NCBI RefSeq assembly: GCF_000219625.1
Contig: NC_018216.1
Span: 2,418,001-2,482,000 of the forward strand
Length of the DNA stretch: 64,000 bases
Source of the DNA: Zymoseptoria tritici IPO323
Lineage: Eukaryota; Ascomycota; Dothideomycetes; Mycosphaerellales; Mycosphaerellaceae
Reading direction: 5' to 3'
Shown: piece by piece, positions 1 through 12,939 of the stretch
How the letters are laid out: every line of letters starts with the position of its first letter
How positions within the stretch are numbered: position 1 is the first letter of the stretch
Notes under the pieces: generated by a model
Database searches by the model: none
What the model saw: only the letters and a program-made list of their open reading frames with translations
What the model was told of the DNA's origin: nothing
Program-made: the position numbers and the translations under genes

Positions 1-2240
1 CTACTTAAGAGCTACTAGATAAGTTCGCCTTAAGGAAACTATTTATATAGCCTAATATTATAACTCGGCGCGACTATATAGAGTATACTAAGTTTAGATA
101 CGAGCGAGCTACCGGCTATAAGTCGGCTTACGACGCTTAGCGCGATAGGCTCGACATTTCTACCTTAAGCCTCGGGTCTAAGCTACTAGGTATACGCGCC
201 CCTATAAGTAACAATTACGAAATTCCTTAGCGTAATCCTTAGCTCGCGAACTAAGGACGTAGCTTAAGGAATCGTACTACTACTTAAGGATAGGATCCTA
301 CGATGCCTCGTAACGTACTTAATCGATCTCCCGATCTTCGTAGCTTATACCCTAAGCTAGATCGCTTCGACTCTTAAGGAAACATTAATAGTACCGCTAT
401 ATACGCCTCCGTCGGCGCTCGACTCTAAGTTCTTCTTACTCTAAACGCCGCTACTAACCGCATCGCGGTTACGAGTATATAGATAAAGGAGGTTATATAT
501 TACTTAATTATAGTATCGAATGCTCCTATTATATATCTCCGTTAATTCCTAGTAGCCTTTACGATCTCTTAACTTAATGCCCTAATCGATAGGCTCTAAG
601 GATTTAAGCTAAGCGATCTTCGTAGCTTAGACTAGCGTAAATCGGACGGTTACCTTATTAGGGCCTATAAGCAATAGCGCTTAGTATCTCTCTTTACTTA
701 GGCCCTAGGTAGTAGTCCTTAAGGTAGAAACTACGGTTATAAGTCCGGTAAACTTAAGGCTAGCCTATTTAAGTTATGTCGTAATAGTAGAGGATGTTTT
801 AGCTACTGCGCTAACTATAGCTATACTAACTATTATAGGCGGTATTCTACCGGTAATTCCGATCTTTAGGAGAACACTAGGACTAAGAAGAGAAACCCGA
901 AGGCTAAGGAGGGCGACGACGACGCGGAGGACGAGTAGGTAGACTTTAAGTCGGAGGTATCGATTCCGCTCCTAGAGGAGCCTATTTAAGTGCCCTTAAG
1001 CCTGCCGCCTACTAGCCTAAGACTATTTAACTCCGGTTTAGGTAGGGTTACTTAGCTACTTAACCCTCTCCTTACTAGGTAGACGAACCTCGCCGATATA
1101 GACGATATCGACTTAGTTACTACTCGTTCTCCTAACTTAAGGGGTCTCTTATCTATACATAAGGAGATAGATACTACTCCTTCGCGGCTAGAGCGTCCTT
1201 ACTTAGACCCTTTAAGTAGATTTAGCGGGTCTCTAGGCGCGAGGCCCTCGTCCTTCCGGCTTCCGGACTTTACTTAAGGAATGCCCTTAACTATAGACGA
1301 TAGGTATCGCCGCGACAACCCTTAAGCTAGGCGGAACACTCGTCTAGCTAATGTACCTCTACTCTTCCGAATAGGGACCTAGGTCCCCTCTTAAGCTCCT
1401 CCTCGCTTAACTTCTAACCTCTTTATATCGGCTAACGCTTAAGGTACCTAACTATTTAGGGGTACTCTTCCTACCCCTTTTGCGATTAGTAACCGTCGTA
1501 GCCCTTAAGCTCCTACGCTAGGCCCTATCTAAGGATCGCTAATCCTAGCCCCTACGCCCCGACCGCCTATCTAATCCCTAAGCCTACTGTATATCGATGC
1601 GGCGGAGGATTTTATAGACTTAATATATAAGGGTAAGAGGCTATTATACGCTATCGATTAAACCCTAGCACTAGCGGGGATAGGCTCTACCGACGATTCC
1701 GATCTAATTCTAACCTTTACTAGTTAGCTCGTATACGAGCTAGTGCTCCCCTTAAGTAGTTTCGCTACCTAAGGGAATCTTTTCTTCGGTACAGCTCTAA
1801 GGGCTAATAATAGGCGTTAAGGATACTTTGCTAAGGGTCCTACAGTTCCTCTAGGGAGTTAACGTACGAGGATCTATACAGAATATATTACGGAACTCTA
1901 CCGTAACCGCTTTAATAAGCGTTAGTCTATATATTAAGTAGTTTAGATAGCTCTCTCTAGAGCTTAAGTACGTCTTAAGGCTAATTAGAGTATTACCCCT
2001 TAGATGCTATATTTATAGGCGGTAATGTCGGCTCTTAAGACCTAGCTTATAATTAAGAAGGAACAAGATGCCTAGTAGTAGTAGGGTAAGAAGGGTTAAT
2101 TCGAGTCTAAGTAGGATTAGTAGAGAAATCGTAGGCTTAAGTAGGAGCACTAAAAACGTTGTTTTTCTTATTTTTCTTTTCTTTTTCTAAGCCCCCTTAT
2201 CTACTAGGCTATATATACGATTGCGACGCTAGAAAGCTAG
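1..2240. repeat. RIP-degraded repeat, class not identified
   Basis: The sequence is almost stripped of CpA and TpG and is full of TpA, CTTAAG and TAG/TAA, while CpG is kept. This is the RIP signature of C-to-T change at CpA on both strands. No frame is open for any useful length. Reading + frames through the stops shows a charged stretch rich in Glu, Asp and Lys near 880-960 and a Lys/Gln-rich tail near 2060-2150, so a + strand coding element is possible. I could not assign a superfamily. The element is probably cut by the left window edge. Confidence 0.7.
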
Positions 2241-3231
2241 CGTAAAATAACTATATAATAGTACTTAACATCCACATCGACATCCGCACTTCCATTGCAT
2301 ACCCAATATTGACCCGATCATTACCAAACACGCACTATTCGAAAGCCCTTATTAAGGCCGTTCTAACGAACCCGCATTCACCCCGCTGCCCTTAAAACCT
2401 ACGCCGCTACTAGAGTTTAAAGATTTACCTTATTGCCCCCTTTAGGGTGCAAATTTGGACCCTAAACTCCGGGATTTAGCCCCTACCTCCGAAACCTTAT
2501 TCCGACCTTACCTCCCCTACACTCGAAATATTCCCTGTTTAGGGTATTATATAAGGAAGGTTTACAACCTGTACTACAACACTTTAACATACTACAACAC
2601 AACTAATACGCCGCCGATTCGGACGCCGTGTAGCCCGTTTAAAAGCCCTCGACGAGAGCTTTTATTCTAGCTATTAAACGCCTAATTTAGTCGAATTTTG
2701 AAAGAGCTAAAGGCTAAACAAGAGCAGTGTTCCTAGGATACACAAACATATATATATGCTTAGTTCTCTCTATACTAGAGTTACCTATTGTCCTACGCCG
2801 CCGAGAGAGGAAGCTAAAGGAGCAGTATAGTTTAGTAAGGACGAATTTGCACCTCTAGGGATTAGAGTAGTAGTACTAATTATATAGCTAGATACTCTAT
2901 ATAGAGTATAGGCCTACCTTTCCCTAGAGACAAAGGTTATCCTAAACCTACTACGGCTACCCGCAAAACGCCTCTAAAGCCTACTATAAAGACGCACGTT
3001 GCTATAGGCTAGAGTACTTCCTAGAAGCAGAGGTATATTTATATATCTCTTCTCTCCTCTTTAAAGTATACCTTCTCCTATACTCCTACTTTGTATAGTA
3101 GGGAGAAGAGTACCCTAGTATCGTAAGTAGGCTAGGACCCGAACGCGATTAGAAATAGAGACAAACAAGCAGCCCTCTTAGCGTAAGACTGCTAAGCCTC
3201 TTTTTAAATAACAAATAATAATAATAAGACA
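2241..3231. other. Mixed spacer with a weakly mutated island
   Basis: Between two heavily RIPed elements, about 2268-2430 keeps CCA, TCA and TGC words and so looks much less mutated than its flanks. The rest, about 2700-3231, returns to TA-rich RIPed sequence and is probably the 5' leader of the LINE that follows. I see no gene. The short open frame at 2455-2670 has no family features. Confidence 0.45.
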
Positions 3232-6161
3232 ATGTCTACCGAGACGGAAATAACAGACGCAAGTATAGCCCCTTAGACTCTAAAAGCTACGGCTAGAGGG
3301 GACAAGGAAGTTACGTTTAAGTCTCTTAAAACCCTGCCGTTGCCGAAGGAACTACTAAAAAGAACCGGCATTCCTTTCCTACCTAGGAAAAGGTAAAACC
3401 CCTTCGAATTTAGTAGCTCCCTAACTCGTAGCCCTTCTCTCGGAAAGAAATAAACACTCTCTTGTACGCCCGCGAACGAGAAGATCCTATAAGCCCGATA
3501 GCTACTAGTCGAAGCGGCGGGGGATCTAGGCGGGATTCTAGAAGAATAAACCCGGGTTCTCGACCTTCTCGAAGTCTTTCGGCACTTTACCGAGTATATA
3601 GACTTTAAGACAACGTCCTAAATCCTCGCAAAGCAAGTCTCGAACCTAGAAACGATAACAAAGAAACTAGTAGTATAAGCGAAGAAGCCTACTTTCGCAG
3701 ACGTTGTTAAGGGAGATAGCGGATCCGCTACCTCTACCTCTACCTCCTCGACAATAAAGACAACATAACAATAATAACAACAACAACAATAACAATAGTA
3801 GACGACCGTCTCCCGGAGGGCTAGCAAGCCGAAAAAACAAGCAGAACTGATGCCTCTTATCCTTGTACTAAAGGATAAAGAGAAGGAACTCGACTAGATC
3901 GCAACCCGAGACAAAATTAACAACGCTCTTAAAGGCGAAGACTAAGAGCTAGCTATCCTTGCGATAAAGAAATTAGTTTAGGGTAACATTGTCCTAAACT
4001 TTGCAATAGAGAAAGCCCGCTAACGAACGATCGATAGCCTTACTAAGGTTACTAATATCGTAGGCGAGGTATAGGTAATAGAGGACTCTCTCTAGCATAA
4101 GGTCGTAGTCTACGGCGTCTCGACCGCGAACTTTAATACGCTAACGGGCCTATAGGACATTTAACGAGAAATTAAGACCTTTAATAGAGGTCTTAAACTC
4201 GTAGGTACCCTAATTTAGCTAACAAACGAAGAGAGAAGAAGGACTCTTACTAGGGCGACAGTTCTAGTAGGTTTTGCTACCGAGGAGGAGGCAAAAAGGG
4301 CTATTTAAAACCGTCTATACGTAGGCGCGGATAGCCTAAGAGTCGAGAAGGCGAAGGATCGTATATAACAGAAAGGGAGGCCCCTAGAACGTTCTATATA
4401 TTAGAACACTCTCTACGGATTTTCTACGTTAATCTTAACTAATCTATCGAGGCTATAGAGTCTACCTTAGACGTCGCGGTTAAGTAGAAAGCCGACCTTC
4501 TACTAGTCTAGGAACTGTAGACTATAGAAGACCCGATAATAGGCTACAAAGAGACAAGATCTATCGCACACCGGGATTATAACTAGCTATTCCTAACAAC
4601 TACGGATTCGACGATCCGGCTAAGAATAATACTATATATTAGCATAAGACTTAACGTTAATATCTCTCCTATTTTATTAGACGACAGCAACATACTTTCC
4701 TTTGTTATTTTAGATAAGAAGGGTAATAAGATCTAGATAGTTAATCTCTATAACGAGAAGGACCTTCGGGATACCGAGAACCCGCAAAACCGACAAATAA
4801 TAGAAAGAAGCCTCTACTCTCTACGCAATACGTTCCTTCTAAATACTCTACTAGTAGGAGACTTTAACCTTAGATACCCGTCCTAGGATCTAAGGGGAAA
4901 GGATACTACTAGTGCCCGCGAATTTATAAAGTAGATAGAAGACTAGGGCTTTACTCTACGTAATACAATAGGTGTCGGGACCTTCTATAGGCCGCACCTA
5001 GACGCAGAGTCGGTCCTAGACCTTACGTTTATAAGAGGATCCTTATCTACGAAAGAAATCGACTAGAGAACGATTCCGACAGGCTTAGACTATAAGGCTA
5101 TATCTATAGACCTTATTAGCGCGCAAGATCGAGCCTAATAGAAGAAAGTAGTTCTAGATATAGCTTCCGCGGATTAGGAACTGTTTACAGATCTCCTAAT
5201 AAGTAAGGCGACGTCTATTAACTATACGAACTTCCTCGACAATATCGTAGACTCCTTTACCTCGTATATTACCGAATCGATGCGGGGAGCAATCCTAGAG
5301 AAAGTAGTATACGCCTGCGCAAAACCTTAGTAGAATAGAGAGCTACGTACGCTATGCCGTATAATGTCTAGAACATATAGACAGACCTTTACCTACGGAC
5401 GTACGCCGACGCTAGACGAGAAAGAGGCGTATACGAAAGTAAGAAACGAGTACTTCTAAGCTATTAAAACAGCTAAGAAGAACTACTAGAACGCTTTCCT
5501 CGAAAAAGAAGACTCGAAATCTATCTTTAAAGCTATATCCTATACTAGGAATAGCAGCCGAAGACAGATACCTATAATAAATAACGAAGATTCCTTCGAG
5601 GGGAAATATAAGGCCTTCTTCGAAGCCTTATTTCCGCGCCCTCCTGCCGAGGAACTTCTACCTAGCCGTTAGGAAGCGTATATAGCTAGGGATTAGGGCT
5701 AGACTACGCTAACCGAAGAGGAACTCGCTGCCGCCTGTAGTACGAAGATAGTAAAAGGAAAAACGCCGGGCCTAGACGGTATTACGCAAGCTATTATTAG
5801 TAAAGCGTACGGCGCTATTCCTATTACCTTTCTACGTATATATAGTAGGCTACTCGACGAAGGACACTACCCCCGATGCTAGAAAGTTGCGACAGGCGTA
5901 GTTCTAGCAAAGCCGGGAAAACTAGACTATTTAGTCCCTAAGGCCTACTAAGTTATCTCTCTTCTAAACTGTCTTAGTAAGATTAGCGAGAGAATACTCG
6001 CAAAACGCCTAGGGATTATCGTAGAGACGAAGCCCCTTCTATACAACTCGTAGTTAAGAGGGCGAAAGAAGAAATCGGCTATTAATACAGTGCTTCTCTT
6101 AACAAACGAAATCGAGGAGAATCGAAGAAAGAAAAAGAAGACTTCGGTTATCTTCCTCGAC

Positions 6162-6178
6162 GTAAGAGGAGCATATAA
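6162..6178 (+). repeat. Target-site duplication, left copy
   Basis: The 17-bp word gtaagaggagcatataa is repeated exactly at 6699-6715. It flanks the non-RIPed insertion and lies inside RT motif A of the host LINE, which is restored in frame if the insertion is removed. Confidence 0.9.
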
Positions 6179-6698
6179 TAATAATAAAGTCTTGTATTGC
6201 TGATCCATCCCTCTATGTAACTATGTACAGGGCAAGCAGCCTTCCCTACATTTCACTGAGGGCAAAAAGCCATAGGCATAAAAACCCTCCCAATCTCTCT
6301 CTGCTTGTGTCTCCCAGGACCATTGGTAGACACCTTTCATTTCAGGTTCCTCTTTTGGACTCCAGAAGGATCTGTTATCCTATCCTCTCACCAGGTTGTG
6401 TACCTAGGCTCCCTTAGCCCTCTCCTCTCGTTCCTGCTCCTCCTTGGCTAGTAGGAACTGGTCCAGGACTTCTTCCCTAATCATCCACTTTGCAATTGCC
6501 CCAAGACCCTTCTTTGTTGACATTATGCTTTTCCAGTCAGATGTACCTAGCTGCTGGAATGTTCTGTCTCTCCCCTGGAGGAGAGGGCAGAACATTACCA
6601 TATGCTTCACTGTCTGAGCCTGACCTCCACAGCTACATTCTGGTGTCTTCCCTGGGACTCTTCTCTTTGTTAGGTAGGCATTGAATCCAATGTGCTCA
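6179..6698 (-). mobile_element. Young 5'-truncated LINE insertion
   Basis: This 520-bp segment has normal composition (abundant CCA, TGG, TCA), in sharp contrast to the RIPed LINE around it. It is bounded by an exact 17-bp target duplication. On the - strand it holds the last ~98 codons of a LINE ORF2, a 3' untranslated region of about 200 bp and a short TTTATTATTATTA-type tail at the left end. This is the expected outcome of target-primed reverse transcription with 5' truncation. It differs in sequence from the host LINE's own C-terminus, so it is a separate family. Absence of RIP implies a recent arrival or a copy too short to trigger RIP. Confidence 0.88.
6404..6697 (-). pseudogene. C-terminal fragment of LINE ORF2
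   Basis: The frame is open from the truncation point to a stop at 6404. It encodes the Tad-type C-terminus: a HIGFNAYL-like segment, then C-x-C-x7-H-x4-C (Cys-rich knuckle ending ..HMVMFC), then a TKKGL...AKWMI...LDQF-like tail and a Glu/Arg-rich end. The N-terminal endonuclease and RT are missing because of 5' truncation. It has no start signal of its own and is not expected to be made. Confidence 0.8.
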
Positions 6699-6715
6699 GT
6701 AAGAGGAGCATATAA
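6699..6715 (+). repeat. Target-site duplication, right copy
   Basis: Exact second copy of the 17-bp word at 6162-6178. It marks the 5' (truncated) end of the inserted LINE fragment. Confidence 0.9.
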
Positions 6716-8368
6716 CTACGTTATAAAGAACCGACTATTAGGAATAATAATCTAGTTAAGGCTTCTATATAGCTTTATACGTTAGGTTTAGTCGTTTATA
6801 AGTAATAGACGCCTATAAATAGCATTCGACGGACAGATATAGGAATTCTAGGACATAGAGATCGGCGTTCCGCAAGGTAGCCCGATATCTCCTATCCTCT
6901 TTCTTATCTATACGCGCGACATATTCTTCTCGCTATAAGGAGTTACTCCTAGTTCTTACGTCGACGACATTAGACTATCTACCTTGTCTACGTTCCTTAA
7001 GAAGAACTCTAAGGTACTAGAACGTAAGGCAAGAAGGCTAATAGACCTAGGAAAGAAGAACTTAATTACTTTCGACCTAGCAAAGACAAACCTAGTACAC
7101 TTCTCGAAAGGGAAAGGGTCCGATTGCCTAGTAATTCTTCTAAACGGTAATATTGTTCGCCCGGTAAAGAAAGCGATAAGGTAGCTTAGGATTTAGCTAG
7201 ACGCCGGTCTTACCTTTAAGGAGTATATTATAATAAGATCGGCACAAGTATAAGCGGCATTCTATCGAATTAAAAGACTAGCAAATACCGAACGCGGTCT
7301 ATCTTCTATATCGTTAAGAAAGATCTACCTAGCCTACGTTACTATAATAGCAGACTACGAGGCCCCGGTTTAGTAGCAGTCGAAAAAGAGTATAAAACCT
7401 CTAGTATCTCTACAAAGTAAAGCTTATAGAAAGATCCTAGGCGTTTTCCGTACCGCCCTAAACATCCTGTCCGAAGTAGAGTTAAATCTCTTCCCCCCGG
7501 ATCTACGCCTAGAGAGATAGTTAATTTTATACTCTCTACGCGTAGCAAAGCTACCCGAAAACTACCCCGTAAGACTCGCTATCTAAAGCGCGCCTTCGGA
7601 TACGCGAGAAGTCTAATACGAGGACTCGAGAGAGATACTTCCGCAAAAACGATAGAGAATATAGATACAACTACTCTATTATCGACTCCGATAATATAAG
7701 CATTTCGTAGAATACGAGAGGGCTAACTACGCAAAAGACGATCTCTTTAGCGTCTAGAAAACCCGATACGAAATAGCAAGACAACAGGAGATTAATAAGG
7801 TACCTAGGAATACAAATAGCTACCTTAGTCGATTTCTATAGAGCTCGCTAGGAAAACATAGAATAGGAGGAAGACGCGCTTTAACTAGTGCCTTCTATAC
7901 TATCCTATTAGGACACGGATACCTAAAGTCCTATCTCTATCGCTTTAGACACGTAACGACGCTAGACTGCCCTTGCGGACGACGAGAAATAGCAGAACAC
8001 CTCGTATATAGCTGCCCTATCTATAATATATTTAGGCTACTACCGCTACGATAAGTATAATCTCTACTAGAAATAGTAGAAGATAAGGAACTCCGGAAAC
8101 ACCTTACTACCTTTCTCTCGAATATAAAGATTGCTTCTAGGTCCTAGCACCTAGTAAGAGGCGAAGACGAGACCGTCTAGCCTACACTCCTTTTACTTTT
8201 CCTTATTTGTCTTTCTTTAAAGTCCTTCGATACTAGCTTGCTACTATCCTAGGCACGGGTCTTTCCCTAAGGTTAAGAGATACGAGAGAACAACGATTGT
8301 ACATAGATAGACTGCTGTCGCGAGACAGCCGTCCTACATAGTTATAGACTCCTATAGGACGTAAATAG

Positions 8369-8400
8369 AACAAACAAACAAACAACAAACAAACAAACAA
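8369..8400 (+). repeat. (CAAA)n tail of the LINE
   Basis: Tandem CAAA/CAA units close the + strand LINE. LINEs of the Tad/I group end in short tandem repeats rather than a pure poly(A). These CpA dinucleotides survive RIP because each C follows an A. Confidence 0.6.
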
Positions 8401-11400
8401 TAATAGTACTTAAGGACTAGCCTTAAGTACAAAAAACATAAAATAAAAACCCTTCGGGGGATCTATTAAACTTAGGCCCTCGCATTAACCTTTCGTTTAG
8501 ACTTAAAGGTTAGCTTCCTTCGTAGCTACGCCGTAGAATTACGAGGAGCTTCCCTTATATTCTAGGATGCTCGTTAATAGGGGATAACTACAATAGTATC
8601 TTCGTTATTACCCGACTCCCCTTAAGGTTTAAGTAGAGTCTCCTAGAGCTCGGAGGGGATTATAAGTAGTTCCTCCTCCGTTTCTTCTATAATAGGCTCT
8701 ATAGGGATAGGAATAGTTACTATAATAGGGTTAACTTAAGCGTCTTCCCTCGCTGTTACTACTATATTTACCGGATATATAACCGGCTAACTTAAGGGTG
8801 CTAACTTCTTTAGCTCCCTAAGACGTTTCTTTTCGAGAGTAGCCTTAAGCTTCTCTACTTCTTTAGTATTATCTCGATTCGCGCGTAAAACGTCTCTATA
8901 CTTTCTTCGGATCTTATTAGTAGCGAGTTTAAGCTTATATTAAAACTTTAGCTAATCGTTAGTATTTAAAGAATCTAAAGGTTTGCCCTTCCCTAAAAGG
9001 AATCGAAGGGCTCCTAACCGTTTAAGCTACTATAAAGACAACTTGTCCTACTTATACTTAGGGATAGTCGCTAGAGCAGAGAAACTTAAGCGTAGATTAA
9101 GTATAAGATTATTACGTAAGGAATCCTTAAACTCCTAGCTAGCGGCTTTAAGTAAGATCTCCTATCTATAGCGCTTCTACTAGTCCCTAAAACTAGTATA
9201 GTTAGCGCGGATTAGGCGATTACTATACACTTAGTACTTAACTATAGAACCGTCGTAGGACTCTAAGGTATACGTACTAAGCTAGCTTCGCTTAATTACC
9301 TTAAAGGGACCTACGAAGGTCGGTTAGAGCTTCGTCTTAGTCTTATTTAAGATAAGGACAAAGTCTCCCTTAATAAACTTACTATTAGTTTCCTTAAAGG
9401 TGTGTCTACTAATAGCGCCGGCCCTTACCGCTTTCGTAAGTAGCTTCTCTACGGCTACTATCCTAGCGTTTTATATAACTTAATGCCTAGATTCGGGATC
9501 CTTAGGTTTAAGCTACATCGGACATAGGTACGGATAATCCTTAAGTATTCGGGGCTATTAGCCGAATAAGAGGAAAAAGGGACTATACCTATAACTAGAT
9601 TAAGCCCTAATCCTACTTAAATATAGGGCCTCTAGCAAGTATAAGTCCTAAGCGTAAACGCTTTTAATATAGCACATTTTAGATAGGATTCGGCTAAGAA
9701 CACCGTTTAAGGCTTCGACCTTTCTATTCGTACAGGGATAGTAGGGTGTTATTAGCCTATAGTTAGCTTAAAGGGTATCTATAAGGATATTAAACGCCTT
9801 ACTTATAAAGTTAGATCTATTATTACTAAGGACTTCCCTTAGGGGCCTAAAGTTAGTATAGATCTCTTCTTAAACAAAGCGAGCGACCGTCTTAGTTTCT
9901 TAATTAGAGGTAGCCCTTACAACCGGCTAACTAGTAGTATAATCTACGGCTATAATAATGTACTTATTACTATTAAGTATAATAGGCATCGGGCTAATAA
10001 TATTAATCGCCTAGCGCTCGAATAGCTTAAGCTTAGAGTTAGCCTAGTAGAATCGCGGTTCCTATAAGGGACTCCGAGATTTCTTCTTCGTAGCTTAATA
10101 TTAGGGGCAGGTAGATGCGTAGTTATAAACATCCTATTTAAGTAACTACTACTAGCCCCTTACTCGAAGAATGCTACAAACGCCGGGTAATATAAAGTGC
10201 CCGTAGTCGTTGTAGTAGCGTTTAAGGAAGTCCTACCGGAATTCTAGATCTACATAGGGTATAAGGCTTCTATTAGCCTCGCGATAATATAGGAGGTCGT
10301 CCTTAAGGACAAGATCTAATACCTTCTTTTTAATTAAGCGGCTTAGCTTCTTATCCTCGGGCATCTCCCCTATAGATTTAAAATAGATTACTCTATTAAC
10401 TACCTTACGCTCGGAGAATCCTCGTATAATTATCCCCCTTATAGCGTTCTCCTTAAAGGAGCGAGGTAGAGCGGTTAAGAAGTCCGCGGGTTTAAGTAAT
10501 TAATCCCTAGGCTACGTAGAACCCTCCCCTACTATATTAGCTAGGGTCCCTTCTATTAAGTTAGGGCGGCGGGAGAGGGCATTAGGAACGATAGCCTTAC
10601 TCCTCTTACGGTAGCGGATGTCGATGTTATAAGCTTTAGACTCCTTAATCTAGCGTATAAGTCGCTTAGTTAGAGTCTTCGAGGTTTTTAGGTACTATAG
10701 GCTATAATAATCCGTAATTACTTAAGTCTTAGTCCTATTGTCGATATAATAGTTCTATTTTCGAAGGGCTTCCTTAATAGTAAGGAGCTCCTTCTCGTAT
10801 ACTAGATAGTTTAGTTCTGCCCCTTATAGCTTACGGCCCTCGAAAGTAACCGGATATAATTTCCTACTAGAGTTAGCTTAATATAGGACTGTACTAAGCG
10901 CCTACTTACTTATATCCGTTTTAATAATAAAGGGCTTCTTAGTGTCTAGCATAATTAGTACTAGCTCGCTATATAAGGCTTCCTTAAGCTTCGCGAAAGC
11001 GATAGTGTACTAGGTAGTCTACTTAATAGGGCGCTTCTTCTTAGCACGTAGTAGTAAGTTATCTTCCTTAAGGAGGTCTAATAGTAGAGCAGCGTGCCTA
11101 GCAAAGTCTCTAACGTACTTGCGGTAAAAAGAAGCTAGCCTAATAAACTACCGTACTTCTTAAGCGTTAGTCGGCTATAGCTAATCTCTAATAATAGAGA
11201 TCTTGTCTTCTATAGGCCTAACTTAATTATAGCTTACTCGGTGTCTATAGAAGTCGAATTCCTTAACCCTAATATAACATTTCTTAGGGGAGTAGTATAG
11301 CTCTTAAGATCGTAGGATATCTAGAACTTCCCTTAAGTAGACTTCGTACTCCTCTAGGGTCTTAGAGAAGATTATAATGTCGTCTAAGTAAACTATATAT

Positions 11401-11558
11401 GTCTTATAAAGATGTTTCCTAAGGGCTTTATTTATTAAGCTCTAGAAGCTTACTAGTGCATTATATAAGCTAAAGGGCATTACCTTAAAGTAGTATTTGC
11501 CTTAGCAAGTATTAAATACTATCTTATACTAGTCCTCTTCCTTTACCTTTAACTACTA

Positions 11559-11563
11559 GAACC
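11559..11563 (+). repeat. Target-site duplication of the solo LTR, left
   Basis: The word gaacc is repeated at 11755-11759 and flanks the 191-bp insertion. A 5-bp duplication is typical of LTR-retrotransposon integrase. Confidence 0.75.
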
Positions 11564-11754
11564 TATTAGGATTAATAGAATAAGAGCATTAATTAGTTAA
11601 TATCTAGTTAATAAAGCGTAAAGAACGGAAGGAAGTCTTCGAAAAGTCGAGACGGAAGATATCCGATCTTTAGCGCTAAGCCGGGATGAGATATCCGCGG
11701 GGCGTGCTGAGATCTACGCCTAGGCTTCTTTATAACGGAATCCGATCCGTAACA
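11564..11754. mobile_element. Solo LTR (about 191 bp) nested in the gypsy RT
   Basis: The segment interrupts the conserved RT frame and is flanked by the 5-bp duplication gaacc. Its ends are tattag.. and ..cgtaaca; with one RIP-type change (TGTTA to TATTA) they would be the matching TG..CA inverted termini of an LTR. It still contains TGA words (about 11686 and 11707) that are almost absent from the host element, so it arrived later. No internal coding region is present, which points to LTR-LTR recombination. Orientation cannot be told from the ends. Confidence 0.75.
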
Positions 11755-11759
11755 GAACC
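11755..11759 (+). repeat. Target-site duplication of the solo LTR, right
   Basis: Second copy of gaacc, matching 11559-11563. Confidence 0.75.
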
Positions 11760-12939
11760 CGGAGGTTAAGTTAATCTTAGTAAAGTACCTTAAACTATAA
11801 AATGTATCTAAGTAATCGGAAATCTAAGGAAGGGGGAATCGATCCTTAATAGTAGCGTTGTTTAGAGCCCTAAAATTAACGTATATTCGCTATTTCCCCC
11901 CTAGCTTAGGTATAAGTAACACTAGGCTCCCCTAAGCCGACTAGGACTTATTAATTAGCCTACGCTTCTAGAGTTCCTCGATCTAAGACTCCTATTTAAG
12001 CGGTTAGGCATAGGATAGCTAATAAGGCTACTAATTAATCGGCTTATAGTCCCTAGTATTAATTAAATGTATAATAAACCGGTCCTTCGGTAGCTTATTA
12101 GGTAAGGAAGATCTAAATAGGTCTCTATTATCTAGGATAATACGGCTTAAGCTAGGCTCCTTACTTAAGGGAGGAGGAACGTCGTCTTCCTTAAGGGATA
12201 TTAGGTCGTCCTTAGGATCGCGTTCCTTCTCTTATTACCGTTCCTAGTATCTATCTATATTTAAGAGATATAAGGGCATGTTAGGATTAACGTTAAGTAA
12301 ATCCTCTAGTTCCTTAAGGGAACAGAGATCTTTATCTACTAGAACGCTCCTTAAGTTAGGAGCATATCTAGAGTATAGTATAGTATACTTAACCCCTTTG
12401 TCGTATAAGTATACCTTATTAGTAAAGAAGTTAATAGTTAGGTAGTACTACCTAAACTATTTAAGTCTAAGGATTACCTCGTAATTCGTAAGGTCTAACA
12501 CTCGAGTAGTAATCTCCCCCTTAAAGTTACGTAGCTAGTAAGGTAGCTTAACTCTAAGGGTCGTCTCTATTACTATACCGTTAGGCAGAATTACGGTCTA
12601 GGAATCTATAGCTACTTAAGCCTCCGGAAACTAATCCGCGATCGTCCGTAAGATATATACGCGCGTAGCCCTAGTATCGAATAGGAACTTAGCTTTAACA
12701 GAATACTTACTTAGACCTAAGCGTCTAAAGGTAACTAAAAGGTTTAGCCCTATAGCATTAAGATAGTTAAGTTAAGTATTAGGAGGGATTCTAAGTAAAG
12801 AGGGTAACGCAATAGACAACTTAGAATCCTTAGTATCTAAGTTGCTATCTATTTTTTTGTCGGCTTACTTAAGCCCCCCTTACGTCTGTTGTAGTCGTCC
12901 TGTTTCTTCTATAAGTCTAGCTTAAGCTTCTTCTAATAG

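Larger units (their letters stand above)
4640..8180 (+). pseudogene. LINE ORF2 remnant (endonuclease and reverse transcriptase)
   Basis: Reading through stop codons, the frame gives a GDFN endonuclease motif (about 4860). The downstream SDH-like motif has its His replaced by Tyr near 5090, a change RIP would cause. The RT then shows GLDGI (about 5775), FLDVRGAY (about 6150, continued after the insertion at 6716), GVPQGSPISP (about 6868-6897) and the catalytic YVDD (about 6957-6970). The C-terminal zinc-knuckle-like CPCG...EHLVYSC lies near 7970. Premature stops sit mostly where Gln or Trp codons would be expected. It is not functional. Confidence 0.85.
3232..8400 (+). mobile_element. RIP-degraded Tad/I-like LINE (non-LTR retrotransposon)
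   Basis: Ordered remnants read on the + strand. A first frame starts at the ATG at 3232 and is rich in charged residues (ORF1/gag-like). It is followed by an AP-endonuclease with a GDFN motif near 4860, a reverse transcriptase (about 5700-7200) and a C-terminal CPCG..H....C cysteine-histidine motif near 7965-8015. The element ends in a (CAAA)n-type tail. The frame is interrupted by TAG/TAA stops but shows few frameshifts, as expected if RIP alone destroyed it. It is split by a younger insertion at 6179-6698. The 5' end and its own target duplication were not found. Confidence 0.85.
9060..12800 (-). pseudogene. Ty3/gypsy pol remnant
   Basis: Frame-consistent relic of protease, reverse transcriptase, RNase H and integrase with many TAG/TAA stops. 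The RT catalytic YLDD is still legible. The RT reading is broken between a KINLTSGF-like block and LKVKEED by the solo LTR at 11564-11754. Removing that insertion rejoins the frame exactly. The product cannot be functional. Confidence 0.8.
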
